A stretch of 64,000 nt of DNA from Campylobacter sp. 2014D-0216 (GCF_014931215.1 NZ_CP063089.1:496001-560000), one strand, 5' to 3'; positions 20,555-31,098 are shown, counted from the first letter of the stretch. The notes: generated by a model not told the origin, from the letters alone. Program-made: numbers and translations.

Positions 20555-22090
20555 ATGAAAAAAGCAGATATTTTAGTTTTAGACTTCGGGTCTCAATACA
20601 CACAATTAATTGCTAGAAGATTAAGAGAGCAGGGTGTGTATGCAGAAATTTTACCTTTTAATGTAAGCTTAGATGAGATTAAGGCTAAGGAGCCTAAGGG
20701 TATTATTTTAAGTGGCGGGCCAGCTAGTGTGTACGCAAATGATGCTTATTTTTGTGATAAAGGTGTTTTCGAGCTTAATATTCCGGTATTAGGGATATGT
20801 TATGGTATGCAACTTATGGCACATCATTTTGGCGCAAACGTAGCTCCGGCAGGACACAAAGAGTATGGTAAAGCAACTATAGATATTCAAAACGATAGTG
20901 ATTTGTTTAAAAATTTACCAAAAAAACAAACGGTTTGGATGAGCCATTCTGATAAGGTAGAAAATTTACCACAAGGCTTTGAAGTTTTAGCAACTAGTGA
21001 AAATAGCCCTTTTTGTGTTTTTGGAGACGAAAAACGTAAATTCTTTGCTTTACAATTCCACCCTGAAGTACAACATAGTGAATTTGGAAAGAGTATCTTG
21101 AAAAATTTTGCTAAATATGCTTGCAACTGCGATAGTGTATGGAATATGGGATCTTTTGCAAAAACTCAAGCGCAGAAAATCAAAGAAGAAGTGGGTAATG
21201 ATAAAGTTCTTTGTGCAGTAAGTGGCGGGGTAGATAGTAGTGTAGTAGCTGCTTTGCTTGCAAGTGCGATCAAAGATCAAGTGGTAGTGGTTTTTGTTGA
21301 TAATGGACTTTTAAGAAGTGGAGAAAAAGAGCAAGTTGAGTATATGTTTAGACATACTTTGGGTATTGATTTAATTAGTATTGATGCAAGAGAGATTTTT
21401 CTAAGTCGCTTAGCGGGTGTGAGAGATCCTGAGCAAAAAAGAAAAATTATAGGCAATACCTTTATAGAAGTATTTGAAGAAGAAGCAAAAAAACATAAAG
21501 ATGTTAAGTATTTAGCACAAGGAACTTTGTATACTGATATTATTGAAAGTTCAGTTGTTGGAGCTAGTAAAACTATAAAATCTCATCATAATGTAGGCGG
21601 TTTGCCTGAAAAGATGAATTTAAAGCTTATCGAGCCTTTAAAAGAGATTTTTAAAGATGAGGTAAGGGCTTTAGGAATGGAACTTGGTTTAAATAAAGAT
21701 GTAGTGTATCGTCATCCTTTTCCTGGGCCAGGACTAGCTATACGTATTATGGGCGAAGTTAATGAACCTAGCTTGGAGCTTTTAAGAAAAGCAGATGTGA
21801 TTTTAATTGAAGAGTTAAAAAGCAGTGGTTGGTATGATAAAACTTGGCAAGCATTCTGTGTGCTTTTAAATGTACAAAGTGTTGGCGTAATGGGAGATAA
21901 CAGAACTTATGATAATGCAATATGCGTACGCGTAGTTAATGCAAGCGATGGTATGACTGCGACTTTTTCTCATTTGCCTTATGAATTGTTAGAGAATATA
22001 TCACGCCGTATTATTAATGAAGTAGAAGGAATTAATCGCGTGGTGTATGATATTTCTAGTAAACCACCAGCGACTATTGAGTGGGAATGA
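20555..22090 (+). CDS. guaA: GMP synthase (glutamine-hydrolysing)
   Basis: 511 aa. The N-terminal class I glutamine amidotransferase has the nucleophile elbow [10 protein letters not shown] with catalytic Cys, and the catalytic His/Glu in [12 protein letters not shown]. The PP-loop ATP pyrophosphatase domain has [14 protein letters not shown], and the C-terminal dimerisation domain ends PPATIEWE. It converts XMP to GMP. It is convergent with, and adjacent to, the methyltransferase gene. Confidence 0.98.
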   Translation: MKKADILVLDFGSQYTQLIARRLREQGVYAEILPFNVSLDEIKAKEPKGIILSGGPASVYANDAYFCDKGVFELNIPVLGICYGMQLMAHHFGANVAPAGHKEYGKATIDIQNDSDLFKNLPKKQTVWMSHSDKVENLPQGFEVLATSENSPFCVFGDEKRKFFALQFHPEVQHSEFGKSILKNFAKYACNCDSVWNMGSFAKTQAQKIKEEVGNDKVLCAVSGGVDSSVVAALLASAIKDQVVVVFVDNGLLRSGEKEQVEYMFRHTLGIDLISIDAREIFLSRLAGVRDPEQKRKIIGNTFIEVFEEEAKKHKDVKYLAQGTLYTDIIESSVVGASKTIKSHHNVGGLPEKMNLKLIEPLKEIFKDEVRALGMELGLNKDVVYRHPFPGPGLAIRIMGEVNEPSLELLRKADVILIEELKSSGWYDKTWQAFCVLLNVQSVGVMGDNRTYDNAICVRVVNASDGMTATFSHLPYELLENISRRIINEVEGINRVVYDISSKPPATIEWE

Positions 22091-22642
22091 TTATTTAGTA
22101 CAAAAATATACAAAAGCAGGGGGTAGATTTTGCCAAACGATTGGTGAAATCTCTACCTTGCTAAAAGTAGCAAAAAGTTTCTTTTTAAAAGCTCTTCCTT
22201 TTGGTGTTGGAAGTATATAGGCAAAAGTAGCAAAGCAACCGTTTTCTTCTAAAACATCATGAATGGAATTTAGCAGCAAATCTTGCTCTTGGGAATTTAA
22301 CAAAGCCCATGGAATTCCTGAAATAATCAAATCCACACTGTTAATTGATCTTTTTTCTAGCATTTCGGGTAAAAATTCTGCTGATCTTACTTCTATGTCA
22401 ATGTTGTCTATGTTTTGTTTTAATTTATTAGCCATGTGGGGATTGATCTCAACTGCAAAAAAACTCGCATTGTGGTTTTTTTGTTGAAGAATGTATTTAG
22501 TAAAACTTCCTGTGCCTGGACCAATTTCTACAATATTATTTGCATGTTGTACGTGAGAAGTAATTAGTTTGCTTAGTTGTTTAGAGCTTGCACAAAAAGC
22601 TCCGGTTTGTTTTGGATTTTTAAAATATTGATATAAAAACAT
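22091..22642 (-). CDS. SAM-dependent methyltransferase, phospholipid N-methyltransferase-like
   Basis: 183 aa. The N-terminus reads FKNPKQTGAFCASSKQLSKL, like the entry region of PmtA-type phospholipid N-methyltransferases and rRNA adenine dimethylase relatives. SAM motif I is VEIGPGTGSFTKYIL (about 38-52), followed by the acidic FFAVEINPHM. The motif DLIISGIPWALL occupies the catalytic position. The most likely substrate is a phospholipid head group, but an RNA substrate cannot be excluded from sequence. It is a single gene facing guaA, with an A/T-rich upstream region. Confidence 0.75.
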   Translation of the reverse strand: MFLYQYFKNPKQTGAFCASSKQLSKLITSHVQHANNIVEIGPGTGSFTKYILQQKNHNASFFAVEINPHMANKLKQNIDNIDIEVRSAEFLPEMLEKRSINSVDLIISGIPWALLNSQEQDLLLNSIHDVLEENGCFATFAYILPTPKGRAFKKKLFATFSKVEISPIVWQNLPPAFVYFCTK

Positions 22643-22757
22643 AAATGAATTACCTAAAATATTTTATTTTATTAAATTTTAAAATATTATTGTAAATTTA
22701 TGAAAACAAAGTTAAAATAAGAGTTTAATTTTTTCTTTAAATTTTAAGGACTTGTAT

Positions 22758-24197
22758 ATGCACGGAAAAATAATGGTTTATGTAGATGCTACTGGAAGAG
22801 GAACAGTGATCAATCTAGCAAAAACTTTTTTTGAATTTAATAAGCATGCGTGGCATGATAAAAGAAGTATGCCAACGGTTGGTATGTTTGTTGAATTTAG
22901 ATCCGATGGAAAGCATATTACAGATTTACGACCATCTAAATTCCAAGAATTTGGAGATAATGATTTTATCAAGGAAAGAGATTTTTGGAAAACAGAAAGT
23001 GATGATGAGTTAGAGGATTTAAGGCTTACAAGACGTGATGCATATGTGCAAGAACTTTATAGAGAAACTAATTATGACGAGTTAGATAAAATCACCTTAA
23101 ATTTGACTATTCCACAAGCCATTCAAAGGTATTTTTATAATGAAACCTTGTCTATTAACGCGGTTAAAGATATTGACATCAGTGAGGTGCCATATACTAT
23201 TGATTTTTTTGCGATGAAACGTTTTTTATACAAGGCTTTGGATACTTTACTTTTTTCAGATAACACTATCAATCAGGCTGATTTTTCTGCGATGAAAAAT
23301 ATCATCGTGCATCTTGAAATGGCTTATAAAGATATGAAAGATAAGCAAAAGCATATCAATATGGAGCGTTTGTATGATGAAGTTTTTTTATCTCATCAGT
23401 GCCACTATCAAGCACTTTTAGCTTCTATTGATAATAGAAAAAATCGAAAATTAGCACTTGATCGTCAAATGAGTACTTTGATAACAGACATAAAATCCAA
23501 ACAGGCTAGATTAGAAACAGAGACTGGAAAAAAGCGTCAGGAATTTGAAGAGTTGATTCAACAAAAAAAACAAAAATTAGTCGAAATAAAAAACGAAGCA
23601 GATTATTTTACCAAAAGCGTAGAGAGATTAGAAGCAATGAGAAAATCTTTCTATGAAAAAAATCTTTCTATTTTTAGTAATAGCTTTAATATGGCTAGAG
23701 AGAAATTGTTTGATAAAATTAAACAAGGACTTAATATATGTGCAACTAAGCTTGATATAGAAATTTGGAAAAAGTCATTAAAATCAACAAGTATAAAAAA
23801 TTCATATTTTAAAAATACAACCGAAATTTCATTTTGCACTTTATCATTTGCTGAACTTTATTTAAATAGACTGAATAAACATGCTTTAAATCCAAACGAC
23901 CAACTCTTGCTTTCTTATGTTAAAAAAGTCAGAAAAGAATGCGAAAAAAGCTTTTTGGTGGTAACATCTAATCCAGATTTGTATGTAAGTATGAAAATTC
24001 AAATTTTTGCTATGAATCCTTACTATGTGGTTAAACATGCACCTAAAAAAGTAAATTATCAAGGTTTGATGAAAAATAACGAATTTGATATAGTGTATGT
24101 TGATGAAAAGACTATTTGGGCGCCAGTGGCTGATGTTATTTTAGAAGGAAAATATTTTCTCAAAAAAGAATCTAAGACCAAATTTAAAATTTTATAA
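22758..24197 (+). CDS. Cold-shock-like N-domain, coiled coil and receiver-like C-domain protein
   Basis: 479 aa from the ATG at 22758. The TTG six bases earlier lies too close to the AAGGA box to be the start. Residues 2-60 (GKIMVYVDATGRGTVINLA ... VGMFVEFRSDG) look like an OB/cold-shock-type beta barrel. A long coiled coil covers about 195-310, rich in Lys, Gln and Glu. The C-terminus (about 395-479) alternates strands and helices (KSFLVVTSNPDLYVSMKIQI ... FDIVYVDEKT) like a degenerate receiver. The combination is unusual; nucleic-acid binding plus signalling is a guess. Gene order before the 6S RNA and purD is Campylobacter-like. Confidence 0.78.
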   Translation: MHGKIMVYVDATGRGTVINLAKTFFEFNKHAWHDKRSMPTVGMFVEFRSDGKHITDLRPSKFQEFGDNDFIKERDFWKTESDDELEDLRLTRRDAYVQELYRETNYDELDKITLNLTIPQAIQRYFYNETLSINAVKDIDISEVPYTIDFFAMKRFLYKALDTLLFSDNTINQADFSAMKNIIVHLEMAYKDMKDKQKHINMERLYDEVFLSHQCHYQALLASIDNRKNRKLALDRQMSTLITDIKSKQARLETETGKKRQEFEELIQQKKQKLVEIKNEADYFTKSVERLEAMRKSFYEKNLSIFSNSFNMAREKLFDKIKQGLNICATKLDIEIWKKSLKSTSIKNSYFKNTTEISFCTLSFAELYLNRLNKHALNPNDQLLLSYVKKVRKECEKSFLVVTSNPDLYVSMKIQIFAMNPYYVVKHAPKKVNYQGLMKNNEFDIVYVDEKTIWAPVADVILEGKYFLKKESKTKFKIL

Positions 24198-24234
24198 AAA
24201 TCCTTTTTAAACCCTATTTTTAAGTTTTCTTAGA

Positions 24235-24240
24235 TATAAT
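24235..24240 (+). promoter_or_regulatory. -10 box of the 6S RNA gene
   Basis: TATAAT ending 7 bp before the proposed RNA 5' end at about 24248. T-rich DNA precedes it and no -35 is clear. Confidence 0.6.
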
Positions 24241-24247
24241 TATACTG

Positions 24248-24440
24248 CCTAAATGGTTCGATATGGTATTAAAGAGGATCCAACACATTAATTATAAGCT
24301 GTGATGTGTGATTTACCGTGTTCTGTGACTTCGTTTGAGCTTTGAGAAAAAGCGAGAAGCTGCAGCCTTTAAAAATCACCTAATGGCATACTTTGACTTT
24401 TTGAGGGTCAGACACTTATACTCCGGCCATTTGGGTTTTG
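24248..24440 (+). ncRNA. ssrS: 6S RNA candidate upstream of purD
   Basis: About 190 nt between a TATAAT box and purD with no convincing reading frame. The ends pair: CCTAAATGG (24248-24256) with CCATTTGGG (24427-24435), nine base pairs including one G-T, followed by TTTTG. The closed rod with internal complementary segments fits the long-hairpin/open-bubble fold of 6S RNA, which binds sigma-70 RNA polymerase. From memory, epsilonproteobacterial 6S RNA is encoded just upstream of purD, which supports the call. The RNA may read into purD. Confidence 0.72.
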
Positions 24441-24460
24441 TAACACTTTTAAGGAAAATA

Positions 24461-25711
24461 ATGAAAATTTTAATATTAGGAAGCGGTGCAAGAGAATATT
24501 CCATCGCTTTGGCTCTTCAAAAAACAAATAATAATTTAGAATTTTACTTTGCTCCAGGAAATGGTGCTACCGCTAAAATAGGAACTAATCTTAATATGAA
24601 AGATCCTAAAGTGATCACGGCTTATGCAAAGGCATCTGAGATTGACTTGTGTATAGTTGGGAGCGAAAATTTTTTAGCAGAAGGTATAGTGGATCTTTTT
24701 AAAGAAAATAATATTGCTATTTTTGGACCTACTAAAGCAGCTGCTATGCTTGAAGCGTCAAAATCTTACATGAAAAGTTTTCTTAAAAAATACAAAATTA
24801 AAACAGCCAAATTTTTAAATACAACTGACTATGAAAAAGCTAAAAAATTTATTATGACTTTAACTCCACCTATTGTGGTGAAAGCTGATGGTTTATGTGC
24901 AGGCAAAGGAGTGATCATTGCTCAAAGCCATGAAGAGGCTTTAGAGGCTACTAAAAATATGCTGAGTGGTGAAAGCTTTGGTGATGCTGGAAAAATTGTT
25001 GTTATAGAAGAATACCTTAACGGCTTTGAATTAAGTGTGTTTGCGGTTTGTGATGGAAGTGATTTCGTTTTATTGCCAGCTGCTCAAGATCATAAAAGAT
25101 TATTAGATAACGATAAGGGACCAAATACCGGTGGTATGGGTGCATATGCTCCAAGTACTTTAGCAAGTGAAAATTTACTAGAGCAGGTAAAAAAAGATAT
25201 TGTTGCACCAACGTTAAAAGGCATGAAAGAAGAAGGTGCTGAGTTTGTAGGGGTGTTGTTTATAGGATTGATGGTGGTAAACAACAAGCCTTATGTTTTG
25301 GAGTATAATGTACGTTTTGGTGATCCTGAGTGTGAAGTTTTGATGCCTTTAATCGAAAATCCTTTAGATCTATTTTTAGCCTGTGTTAATAAAAATTTAG
25401 CTAATACTACTATAAAAATTAAAAATGAATTTGCTGTGGGCGTAGTGTGTGCGAGCAAAAATTATCCTTACAAAGACTCCCCAAAAGCATTGATTGAAAT
25501 AGGAGATATCCCGCAAAATTCTCATATTTCTTACGCAGGCGTAAGTTTAGAAGATGATAAACTATATGCTAGTGGTGGACGCGTATTGGTTTGCGTGGGA
25601 ACTGGAAAAAACATAGAAGAAGCTCAAAAAAATGCGTATGCGCTTTGTGAGAATGTACAATTCAAGGGAAAACAATATAGAAAAGATATTGCTTTTCAGG
25701 TTCTTAAATGA
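24461..25711 (+). CDS. purD: Phosphoribosylamine-glycine ligase
   Basis: 416 aa. The start is the ATG at 24461, with TTAAGGAAA upstream; a longer in-frame reading begins inside the 6S RNA and adds a non-homologous tail. The N-domain has [16 protein letters not shown], and the ATP-grasp region has [27 protein letters not shown] and [16 protein letters not shown]. It makes glycinamide ribonucleotide in purine synthesis. It overlaps the RDD gene by 4 bp. Confidence 0.97.
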   Translation: MKILILGSGAREYSIALALQKTNNNLEFYFAPGNGATAKIGTNLNMKDPKVITAYAKASEIDLCIVGSENFLAEGIVDLFKENNIAIFGPTKAAAMLEASKSYMKSFLKKYKIKTAKFLNTTDYEKAKKFIMTLTPPIVVKADGLCAGKGVIIAQSHEEALEATKNMLSGESFGDAGKIVVIEEYLNGFELSVFAVCDGSDFVLLPAAQDHKRLLDNDKGPNTGGMGAYAPSTLASENLLEQVKKDIVAPTLKGMKEEGAEFVGVLFIGLMVVNNKPYVLEYNVRFGDPECEVLMPLIENPLDLFLACVNKNLANTTIKIKNEFAVGVVCASKNYPYKDSPKALIEIGDIPQNSHISYAGVSLEDDKLYASGGRVLVCVGTGKNIEEAQKNAYALCENVQFKGKQYRKDIAFQVLK

Positions 25712-26166
25712 GTACTAATCAAGAATTATTCGACAAATTAGAAAAAGAAGAATTAAAAATAGCAAGTTTTAAAAAAAGATTTCTTGCTTATATTGTGGAT
25801 AGTTTTGTAATACTTGCGATTGTTGCAGTCATTTTGCTTGATAAATTTAATTCCGCTCAAACATATGAAGAAATTCATAACCTTTTAATGCGTTTTGCGA
25901 GTGGAATTTTGATCTTGCAATTTACATACCATGTGCTTTTTACTTATTTATATGGCGCTACTTTAGGGAAAATGCTTTTAAAGATTATGGTGATTGATCA
26001 AGAATTGCTAGATAAGCCTAGTTTTACCCAAAGCGCTTTAAGAGCAGGTGTAAGGCAAATCAGTGATATGCTATATGGATTGGGATTTGCTTGGGCTTTA
26101 AGTAATGTCGTTTTAAAAACTTGGCATGATTATGCGGCTAAAACTGTGGTGATTGATCTTGCGTAA
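25708..26166 (+). CDS. RDD family membrane protein
   Basis: 152 aa. Hydrophobic segments at about 27-45, 62-82 and 112-130 carry the RDD-type pattern: [19 protein letters not shown] near the first helix with Arg and Asp, and [13 protein letters not shown] typical of the family. Transport or membrane-modifying roles have been suggested for RDD proteins, but this one is uncharacterised. It starts within purD and ends inside the start region of lptD, so the set is translationally linked. Confidence 0.85.
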   Translation: MSTNQELFDKLEKEELKIASFKKRFLAYIVDSFVILAIVAVILLDKFNSAQTYEEIHNLLMRFASGILILQFTYHVLFTYLYGATLGKMLLKIMVIDQELLDKPSFTQSALRAGVRQISDMLYGLGFAWALSNVVLKTWHDYAAKTVVIDLA

Positions 26167-28192
26167 AATATTACTATCCTTAGCTTGCATAGGAAGCTTG
26201 TATGCTTCTAAAGTAGATATTTATGCTTTGGATGTTGTAAAAAAAAATGATACCATCGAAGCGAAAAATAACGTAGTTGTGGTTTCTGATTTGTATTTGA
26301 TTACTGCTAATGAAGCTAAATTTAATGAAAAAACAAAAGATTTAGAATTATTTGGTGATGTAAATATTTTACGAGGACAAAAAGAAAGAACCAATTCTAC
26401 ATATACTAAAATTAATCTCAAAGACAACACAACGGCATTTAAAAATTTATTTTTTTCTAACAATGATTTAGAGGTTTGGATGCAATGTCATCAAGCCAAT
26501 TTTGATGAAAAATTTGTGATTACTAAAAAATCGGTTGTCTCAAGTTGTAATGTTGAAAATCCTGACTGGGAAATTCGTTTTGATGAAGGTAAACTTAATA
26601 AAGAAAGTAATTTTTTACACTTGTATAATGCAAGATTGTATGTAAAAAATACACCTGTGATGTATTTGCCGTATTTTGGATTTAGTGTGGACACCAAAAG
26701 AAAGAGTGGTTTATTGATTCCTCAAGTGATTTTAAAACAAAGTGAAGGGTTGTATTATAACCAACCTATTTATTATGTTATTGATGATAATGCAGATATA
26801 CAGCTTGAACCTCAAATTAGAACAAAAAGAGGATATGGTTTGTATTCAACTTTAAGATTTATTGATACGCCATATTCTCAAGGTGAAATCAGTGGTGGTA
26901 TTTTTGGAGAAAAATCAAGCTACAAAAGAAAAGAAAATTTAAAAAACAAAGAACATTATGGTATAGAAGTAAAATACTCCAGTGAGGCACTGTTTAAAAG
27001 TCTTTTAAGTGATGAATTTCAAGAAGGCTTATGGGTTGATGCAACATATTTAAATGATGTGGATTATACCAACTTAAGTTCTAGTGCAAAAACAGAAGCT
27101 TCTTTGGTGACTTCAAAAATAAATTATTTTTTATCTGATGATGATAATTATTATGGTGCTTATGCAAAGTACTATATAGATACTTCTAAAATCAGCAACA
27201 AAGATACCTTGCAAGAATACCCTTCTTTTCAGTATCATAGATATTTAAATGGCTTTTTTGATAATTATATACAATATAGTCTTGATGCCTCTTTTCATAG
27301 ATATTATAGGCAAACAGGTATTTATGCTAAAACTTTAGACTTTGATCTACCTTTGGTTTATCATACAAGTCTTTTTGATGATTTTTTAAATTTTACTTTT
27401 ACAGAAAGAATTTATGCGAATTTTGTGGATTATTCCAATACTAATTTAAAAAATCAAGAGCATTTGTTTCGTAATTCACATAATTTTTCTTTATACACAG
27501 ATCTTTCTAAGCCTTATGAAAATTTTTATCATACTTTGTATTTAGGGGCTAATTATTATATACCTGGAGCAAAATCAGGAGAAATCACAGAAGATTTTAT
27601 AGACATTAAAAACGATCCAGAGCAATTAAATTTTTCTATGTTTCAGTATTTTTACAGTACTTTAGGTAAGAAAAAACTTTATCATAGTTTGAAGGCAAAG
27701 TACTATACCAAACAGGGAAGTTTTGGCGGATTTGATAATGTTGTAGAATATTTTTATAATGATTATATTAGTTTTAGAAATGAAGCAGAGTATTCAGGCA
27801 TAGATAATCGTTTTGACAAAGTTTTTAGCGAGGCATTGTTTGATTATGGAGAGTGGAAATTTAGCCTTAATCATGCATATAGGATCTATGAAAAAGAAAA
27901 ATATAACTTTTTAGGTACAAAAGCACAATACCACATTAATGCAAATTATCAAATTTTTGGTGGTTTATGGTTTGACTTAGGAAAAGATCCTGAAAAATGG
28001 GAAGTAGGTTATACGTATCAAAGAAAATGTTGGAATTATTCTTTGATGTACCGTCAAGATATATCTCCTAAACTTACAAGTGGAGGGATCAGCGCTAAAG
28101 ATCAAAGCGGTGTGTATTTTATGTTTAATTTTTATCCATTGGGTGGAGTGTCTTATGACTTCTCGCTTCAAGAAAACGAAAGGTCGATATGA
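26159..28192 (+). CDS. lptD: LPS-assembly outer-membrane protein LptD
   Basis: About 677 aa from TTG at 26159 (an in-frame TTG at 26153 adds two residues; neither has a strong ribosome-binding site). A signal peptide ([16 protein letters not shown]) precedes a periplasmic beta-jellyroll of the OstA type (about 25-150: NNVVVVSDLYLITANEAKFN). The LptD hallmark YLPYFGFSVDTKRKSGLLIP is at about 170-190. The C-terminal part is rich in alternating aromatic beta strands of the barrel. LptD with LptE inserts lipooligosaccharide into the outer membrane. Two Cys pairs are less evident than in E. coli LptD. Confidence 0.93.
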   Translation: MRKILLSLACIGSLYASKVDIYALDVVKKNDTIEAKNNVVVVSDLYLITANEAKFNEKTKDLELFGDVNILRGQKERTNSTYTKINLKDNTTAFKNLFFSNNDLEVWMQCHQANFDEKFVITKKSVVSSCNVENPDWEIRFDEGKLNKESNFLHLYNARLYVKNTPVMYLPYFGFSVDTKRKSGLLIPQVILKQSEGLYYNQPIYYVIDDNADIQLEPQIRTKRGYGLYSTLRFIDTPYSQGEISGGIFGEKSSYKRKENLKNKEHYGIEVKYSSEALFKSLLSDEFQEGLWVDATYLNDVDYTNLSSSAKTEASLVTSKINYFLSDDDNYYGAYAKYYIDTSKISNKDTLQEYPSFQYHRYLNGFFDNYIQYSLDASFHRYYRQTGIYAKTLDFDLPLVYHTSLFDDFLNFTFTERIYANFVDYSNTNLKNQEHLFRNSHNFSLYTDLSKPYENFYHTLYLGANYYIPGAKSGEITEDFIDIKNDPEQLNFSMFQYFYSTLGKKKLYHSLKAKYYTKQGSFGGFDNVVEYFYNDYISFRNEAEYSGIDNRFDKVFSEALFDYGEWKFSLNHAYRIYEKEKYNFLGTKAQYHINANYQIFGGLWFDLGKDPEKWEVGYTYQRKCWNYSLMYRQDISPKLTSGGISAKDQSGVYFMFNFYPLGGVSYDFSLQENERSI

Positions 28193-28848
28193 TATTTTTT
28201 GAAGATGAAAAAGATGCATTTGAAAAATTATATGATTTATTACCTACTAATAAATTAAAAGATTATATCATCATCACTCCATCTTTAAAATCTATAGTTT
28301 TTGTTAATATGCTTGCGCAAAAACTAGAAATCCCATATAATTTTTTATTTACAGAGCAAATTAAAGCTCCTAATAATAATGAATGCCAAATCGCAATGAT
28401 TAGCGAAACCAAAGAGCTAGTATACAACGAGGCTTTAGTAAAAGCTTTTGATATAAGTTTAGATTATATCTATGGCGAAGCAAATAGAACTTATGAAGAA
28501 AAAATTTTAAAAAATGTTTATCGTTATAGAAAAGGTAATCTTTTAAAAGATCTCAAAGGTAAAAATATCTTAATGCTGCACGAAGGTTGTGAAAGTGGTA
28601 TTACCGCATCTTCTTGCATAAAAAGTTTGTTGAAAGAAGAAGTAAATAGCATTATTTACGCTACAGCTTTAATGCCAAGTGATGTTTATGATTATATCAG
28701 TGTTTTTGTAGATGAGGTTTATTGTGTGCAAAAGATTGATCATTTTATAGATATTGAGTTTTATTTTAAAAATAAAACAATTTTGCAAAGTCATGAAATT
28801 TTAGATATCTTAGAAGAGAGCAAATATTATCTTCCGTTAAAAAGATAA
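28189..28848 (+). CDS. Phosphoribosyltransferase-like protein of unknown function
   Basis: 219 aa. The central segment GKNILMLHEGCESGITASSC followed by IKSLLKEEVNSIIYATALMP has the strand-loop-helix shape of the PRPP loop in type I phosphoribosyltransferases, but the usual adjacent acidic pair is replaced by His-Glu and one Glu. It may have lost or altered activity. It overlaps lptD by 4 bp. A perfect 14-bp inverted repeat starts at its stop codon, just before the pnp leader. Confidence 0.72.
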   Translation: MIFFEDEKDAFEKLYDLLPTNKLKDYIIITPSLKSIVFVNMLAQKLEIPYNFLFTEQIKAPNNNECQIAMISETKELVYNEALVKAFDISLDYIYGEANRTYEEKILKNVYRYRKGNLLKDLKGKNILMLHEGCESGITASSCIKSLLKEEVNSIIYATALMPSDVYDYISVFVDEVYCVQKIDHFIDIEFYFKNKTILQSHEILDILEESKYYLPLKR

Positions 28849-28888
28849 ATTTATATCTGGACAATTTATTGTTTAGATATAAATTTAT
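28845..28888 (+). promoter_or_regulatory. Perfect 14-bp inverted repeat at the end of the PRTase-like gene
   Basis: ATAAATTTATATCT (28845-28858) and AGATATAAATTTAT (28875-28888) are exact reverse complements with a 16-nt loop. The left arm contains the stop codon. There is no T-run afterwards, so it is not a classical intrinsic terminator. It may act as a 3' end stabiliser or as the first part of the pnp leader structure. Confidence 0.7.
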
Positions 28889-28958
28889 AGGCAAAATAAA
28901 AACAGGCTTTTTAAGTTTTAGTGTTTAAAATTTAAAAAGCTTATTTGGTTTTGCCTAT
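28887..28958 (+). promoter_or_regulatory. Long leader hairpin upstream of pnp
   Basis: ATAGGCAAAA (28887-28896) pairs with TTTTGCCTAT (28949-28958), and inside it GCTTTTTAA (28906-28914) pairs with TTAAAAAGC (28932-28940). The result is a rod of about 72 nt ending 26 nt before the pnp ATG. E. coli pnp has an analogous leader hairpin cut by RNase III and used for PNPase autoregulation. The similarity here is of position and shape only. Confidence 0.7.
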
Positions 28959-28984
28959 GATAAAAACATTACAAAGGAAAAATC

Positions 28985-31093
28985 ATGCGACATGAAATCA
29001 ACATAAACAGCCATCTTGAGATATTTGATACAGATAAGGTAGCAAAACAAGCAGCGGGTGCTGTATTGATGCAAGAAAAAAACGCTGTGGTTTTAGCAAC
29101 TGTGGCTAGAGAAGATAAAATGGTAGAAGAGGACTTTCTGCCTCTTACGGTTCAATATATCGAAAAAGCTTATGCAGCGGGTAAGATTCCAGGTGGTTAT
29201 GTTAAAAGAGAAACTAAACCTGGGGACAATGAAACACTAAGTGCGAGAATTATAGATAGAAGTTTAAGACCGCTTTTTCCAAAAGGCTATGCATATCCAA
29301 CCCAAATTGTTGTTATGGTGCTATCTGCTGATCCTGAAGTGGATTTACAAGTGATGAGTTTAAATGCTGCAAGTGTTGCTTTGTATTTAAGTGATATTCC
29401 CATTAAAGCTCCTGTTTGTGGCGTAAGAATAGGTCGTATTGATAATGAATTTGTTTTAAATCCAAGCAATAGTGAGCTAAAAAATAGCACTTTAGATCTT
29501 TACGTAGCGGGTGTTAAAGATGAACTTTTGATGATAGAGATGAGAGCTTTAGCAAATAAACAAGATAATAATCATTGTATGAATGAGTTAAGCGAAGATG
29601 ATACTTTAAAGGCTTTAGAATTTGCAGGCAATGCGATTTTACGCGGGTCAAATGAGTATGAGAAGACTTTTGCTGCTTATAGAAAAAATTCTATGCTCGA
29701 ATTTAAAGTAGAAAGCGATAATGCGCAAATTATAGAATATATTAAAAATTCATACATGGCTAAATTGAAAATAGCTATCAATCAAATGGCAAAAAGTGAA
29801 AGAGCAAGTGAAATTTTACAAATAGCCAAAGAAATTGAAAACGAAACGATCACAACTGAAAATGAATGGAAACTAGAAGACATAGAAAAAGCCTTGTTTG
29901 TATGCAAAAGAGAATTAATCCGAAGTCAAATCATCTATGAAAATAAAAGAGCAGATGGTAGAGGCTTAAAAGATGTTAGAAAGATAGATATAGAAACAAA
30001 TATCTTGCCAAGTGCACACGGTTCTTGTCTTTTTACTAGAGGGCAAACTCAAGCTTTGGTGGTTGCAACTTTAGGAAGTGATAATGATGCTCAAATGTCA
30101 GACTTGCTAACTGAAAAAAATCCAATTTGTGAAAAATTCATGGTTAATTATAACTTCCCAGGTTTTTCTGTGGGTGAAGCTAGTCCTATAAAAGCTCCAG
30201 GTAGAAGAGAGCTTGGGCATGGAAATTTAGCAAAAAGAGCATTACATCCTAGCGTGGATACTGAATACGCACATACAATTCGCTTGGTATCTGAAATTTT
30301 AGAAAGCAACGGTTCTAGTTCAATGGCTACTGTTTGTGGCGGTGCTTTAGCATTAAGAGCTGCAGGAGTTGAAAGTAAAAAATTAGTTGCAGGTGTGGCG
30401 ATGGGTCTTGTTTTTGAAGATGATAAGTATGCGATTTTGACAGATATTATGGGTCTTGAAGATCATGATGGAGATATGGATTTTAAAGTTGCAGGAAGTT
30501 GTGATGGGATTACGGCTTTACAAATGGATATAAAACTTGGTGGTATAGATCAACAGGTATTAAAAGAAGCATTGTATCAAGCAAAAGAAGCTAGAGGACA
30601 TATCTTAAACTTAATGGAAGAAGCAAATCAAAATATTGTTGTCAATGAGGCAATTTTGCCAAAAGTTGAAATTTTTAACGTAGACCCAAATAAAATTCCT
30701 GATATTATCGGACAAGGTGGTAAAACTATCAAAGAAATCATCGAAAAATTCGAAGTAAACATTGACTTAGATAGAGAAAAAGGCGAAGTTAAAATCGCAG
30801 GTATTAGCCATGAGTTAATCCAACAAAGCAAAGAATATATTTTAAATTTGCTCCAATCAAAAAATTTCAATAAAAAACGCGACAAAAAAGAAATGCCTAA
30901 GTTTGAAATAGGTGAAGAATTCTTAGGAAAAGTTCAAAAGGTTGTAGATTTTGGAGTTTTTGTAGAGCTTAAAGAAGGTGTAGATGGCTTGCTACACAAC
31001 TCAAAAATCAAAGAAAAACTAGAAGTGGGAGTTGAAGTTAAGGTTAAGGTTTTAGAGATTAAAAACGGCAAAGTTTCTTTAGATCTTGCATGA
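28985..31093 (+). CDS. pnp: Polyribonucleotide nucleotidyltransferase (PNPase)
   Basis: 702 aa. It contains two RNase PH-type domains (about 10-225 and 300-545; landmarks [20 protein letters not shown] and [19 protein letters not shown]), an all-alpha linker, a KH domain ([20 protein letters not shown], about 577-596) and a C-terminal S1 domain ([20 protein letters not shown]). It degrades RNA 3' to 5' using phosphate. The start follows AAAGGAAAAATC. It has its own structured leader and a hairpin terminator downstream. Confidence 0.98.
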   Translation: MRHEININSHLEIFDTDKVAKQAAGAVLMQEKNAVVLATVAREDKMVEEDFLPLTVQYIEKAYAAGKIPGGYVKRETKPGDNETLSARIIDRSLRPLFPKGYAYPTQIVVMVLSADPEVDLQVMSLNAASVALYLSDIPIKAPVCGVRIGRIDNEFVLNPSNSELKNSTLDLYVAGVKDELLMIEMRALANKQDNNHCMNELSEDDTLKALEFAGNAILRGSNEYEKTFAAYRKNSMLEFKVESDNAQIIEYIKNSYMAKLKIAINQMAKSERASEILQIAKEIENETITTENEWKLEDIEKALFVCKRELIRSQIIYENKRADGRGLKDVRKIDIETNILPSAHGSCLFTRGQTQALVVATLGSDNDAQMSDLLTEKNPICEKFMVNYNFPGFSVGEASPIKAPGRRELGHGNLAKRALHPSVDTEYAHTIRLVSEILESNGSSSMATVCGGALALRAAGVESKKLVAGVAMGLVFEDDKYAILTDIMGLEDHDGDMDFKVAGSCDGITALQMDIKLGGIDQQVLKEALYQAKEARGHILNLMEEANQNIVVNEAILPKVEIFNVDPNKIPDIIGQGGKTIKEIIEKFEVNIDLDREKGEVKIAGISHELIQQSKEYILNLLQSKNFNKKRDKKEMPKFEIGEEFLGKVQKVVDFGVFVELKEGVDGLLHNSKIKEKLEVGVEVKVKVLEIKNGKVSLDLA

Positions 31094-31098
31094 TTTTT

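Noticed and set aside
24335-24460. An upstream in-frame extension that would lengthen PurD by 42 residues
   Set aside because: The extension lies in the 6S RNA candidate, has no ribosome-binding site and no PurD homology; the ATG at 24461 has TTAAGGAAA and begins with the conserved [11 protein letters not shown].
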